DNA of 6,338 nucleotides. It comes from Prolixibacteraceae bacterium. GTDB taxonomy: Bacteria > Bacteroidota > Bacteroidia > Bacteroidales > Prolixibacteraceae. The translations under genes were made by a program, and so were the position numbers. Positions 6,181 to 6,338 of this stretch are shown one piece after another. The stretch spans positions 1 to 6,338 of the forward strand of contig SKHV01000147.1 of the NCBI GenBank assembly GCA_007116765.1. The letters run 5' to 3'. The notes under the pieces were generated by a model that was given only the letters and a program-made list of their open reading frames with translations, searched no databases and was not told the origin of the DNA. Position 1 is the stretch's first letter, and every line of letters begins with the position of its first letter.

Positions 6181-6218
6181 AAAAGGCTGTCTAGAAAGTA
6201 CTTTCTAGACAGCCTTTT
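6181..6218. terminator. Perfect 38-bp palindrome: bidirectional terminator, possibly an insertion-sequence end
   Basis: The 18-bp arm AAAAGGCTGTCTAGAAAG (6181-6198) is followed by TA and its exact reverse complement (6201-6218). As RNA the stem starts GGCTGTCTAG and runs into TTTT on the plus strand and eight T on the minus strand (opposite 6177-6184). This fits a Rho-independent terminator serving both tkt, whose stop is 27 bp away, and the converging minus-strand gene. The outer sequence GGCTGTCTAGAAAGT also looks like the terminal inverted repeats of several insertion sequences, and transposase-like residues lie just beyond. Terminator function is well supported by form; the IS link is inference. 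Confidence 0.8.
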
Positions 6219-6272
6219 CTAATAATGCATCTCTTCTATCTTCTTCTTTTGCTTTCCTGACTTTCTTTTGCC

Positions 6273-6338
6273 TCAGTCGATGAGTTTGAGCTCCTTCTTG
6301 TAGTTCCCGATGTTGCTCTCGACTCTGATTGGCGAGTA
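6273..6338 (-). CDS. Possible transposase C-terminus (partial, enters from the right edge)
   Basis: On the minus strand the frame from 6338 to the TGA at 6275-6273 reads YSPIRVESNIGNYKKELKLI then D. The stretch VESNIGNYK fits the pattern VExxFGxxK that surrounds the catalytic glutamate of IS5/IS1182-like DDE transposases, with I for F. Third codon positions are strongly GC-rich, as in real coding sequence. Such enzymes normally continue for 30-60 residues after this motif, but here only seven follow, so the gene may be truncated or frameshifted. An alternative minus-strand frame stays open from 6336 to a TAG at 6207-6205 inside the palindrome and encodes a charged tail (RQKKVRKAKEEDRRDALLEK). 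With only about 20 residues visible the call is tentative. Confidence 0.3.
   Translation of the reverse strand, partial: YSPIRVESNIGNYKKELKLID

Overview
The window looks like a chromosomal housekeeping segment of a member of the Bacteroidota, probably in or near the Bacteroidales/Marinilabiliales. Four things point there. The folP-cdaA pair sits next to a DUF1599 protein and a DoxX/BT_3928-type membrane protein. The transketolase carries Bacteroidota-style motif variants (RDRFFLDPGHMSP, SDGGVQEE). Start codons are preceded by A/T-rich leaders with no convincing Shine-Dalgarno sequence. Matches to the Bacteroidota -7 element TAnnTTTG lie upstream of folP and tkt. Base composition is roughly 35-43% GC over most genes.

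Layout, left to right. Positions 1-353 (minus) hold the 5' end of an RNase R-like exoribonuclease gene that runs off the window. It begins directly with the OB/cold-shock domain, is about 45% GC, and resembles RNase R of candidate-phyla (Patescibacteria-like) type more than Bacteroidota RNase R, so a foreign origin or an assembly join between 353 and 465 should be considered. Positions 354-464 are non-coding and hold an imperfect 14-bp direct repeat. Positions 465-2131 (minus) carry folP (dihydropteroate synthase) followed by cdaA (membrane diadenylate cyclase), joined by an ATGA stop/start overlap. A 99-bp divergent promoter region follows. Positions 2231-2773 (plus) encode a DUF1599 protein made of two tandem copies of the same module. 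Positions 2862-3974 (plus) encode a DoxX/MauE-like membrane protein with a C-terminal thioredoxin-like domain that lacks CxxC. After a 164-bp intergenic region with a good TAnnTTTG element comes tkt (4139-6154, plus), encoding a full-length transketolase.

The right end (6155-6338) has a perfect 38-bp palindrome that can act as a bidirectional terminator. Beyond it, on the minus strand, is the extreme 3' end of a converging gene whose visible residues resemble the VExxxGxxK tail motif of a DDE transposase. The palindrome may therefore also be an insertion-sequence end.

Functionally the window combines folate synthesis (FolP), c-di-AMP signalling (CdaA), pentose phosphate metabolism (Tkt) and two conserved but uncharacterised proteins (DUF1599 and DoxX/thioredoxin-like). 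I see no defence system, CRISPR array, RNA gene or clearly new multi-gene system. The two uncharacterised neighbours are the best leads.
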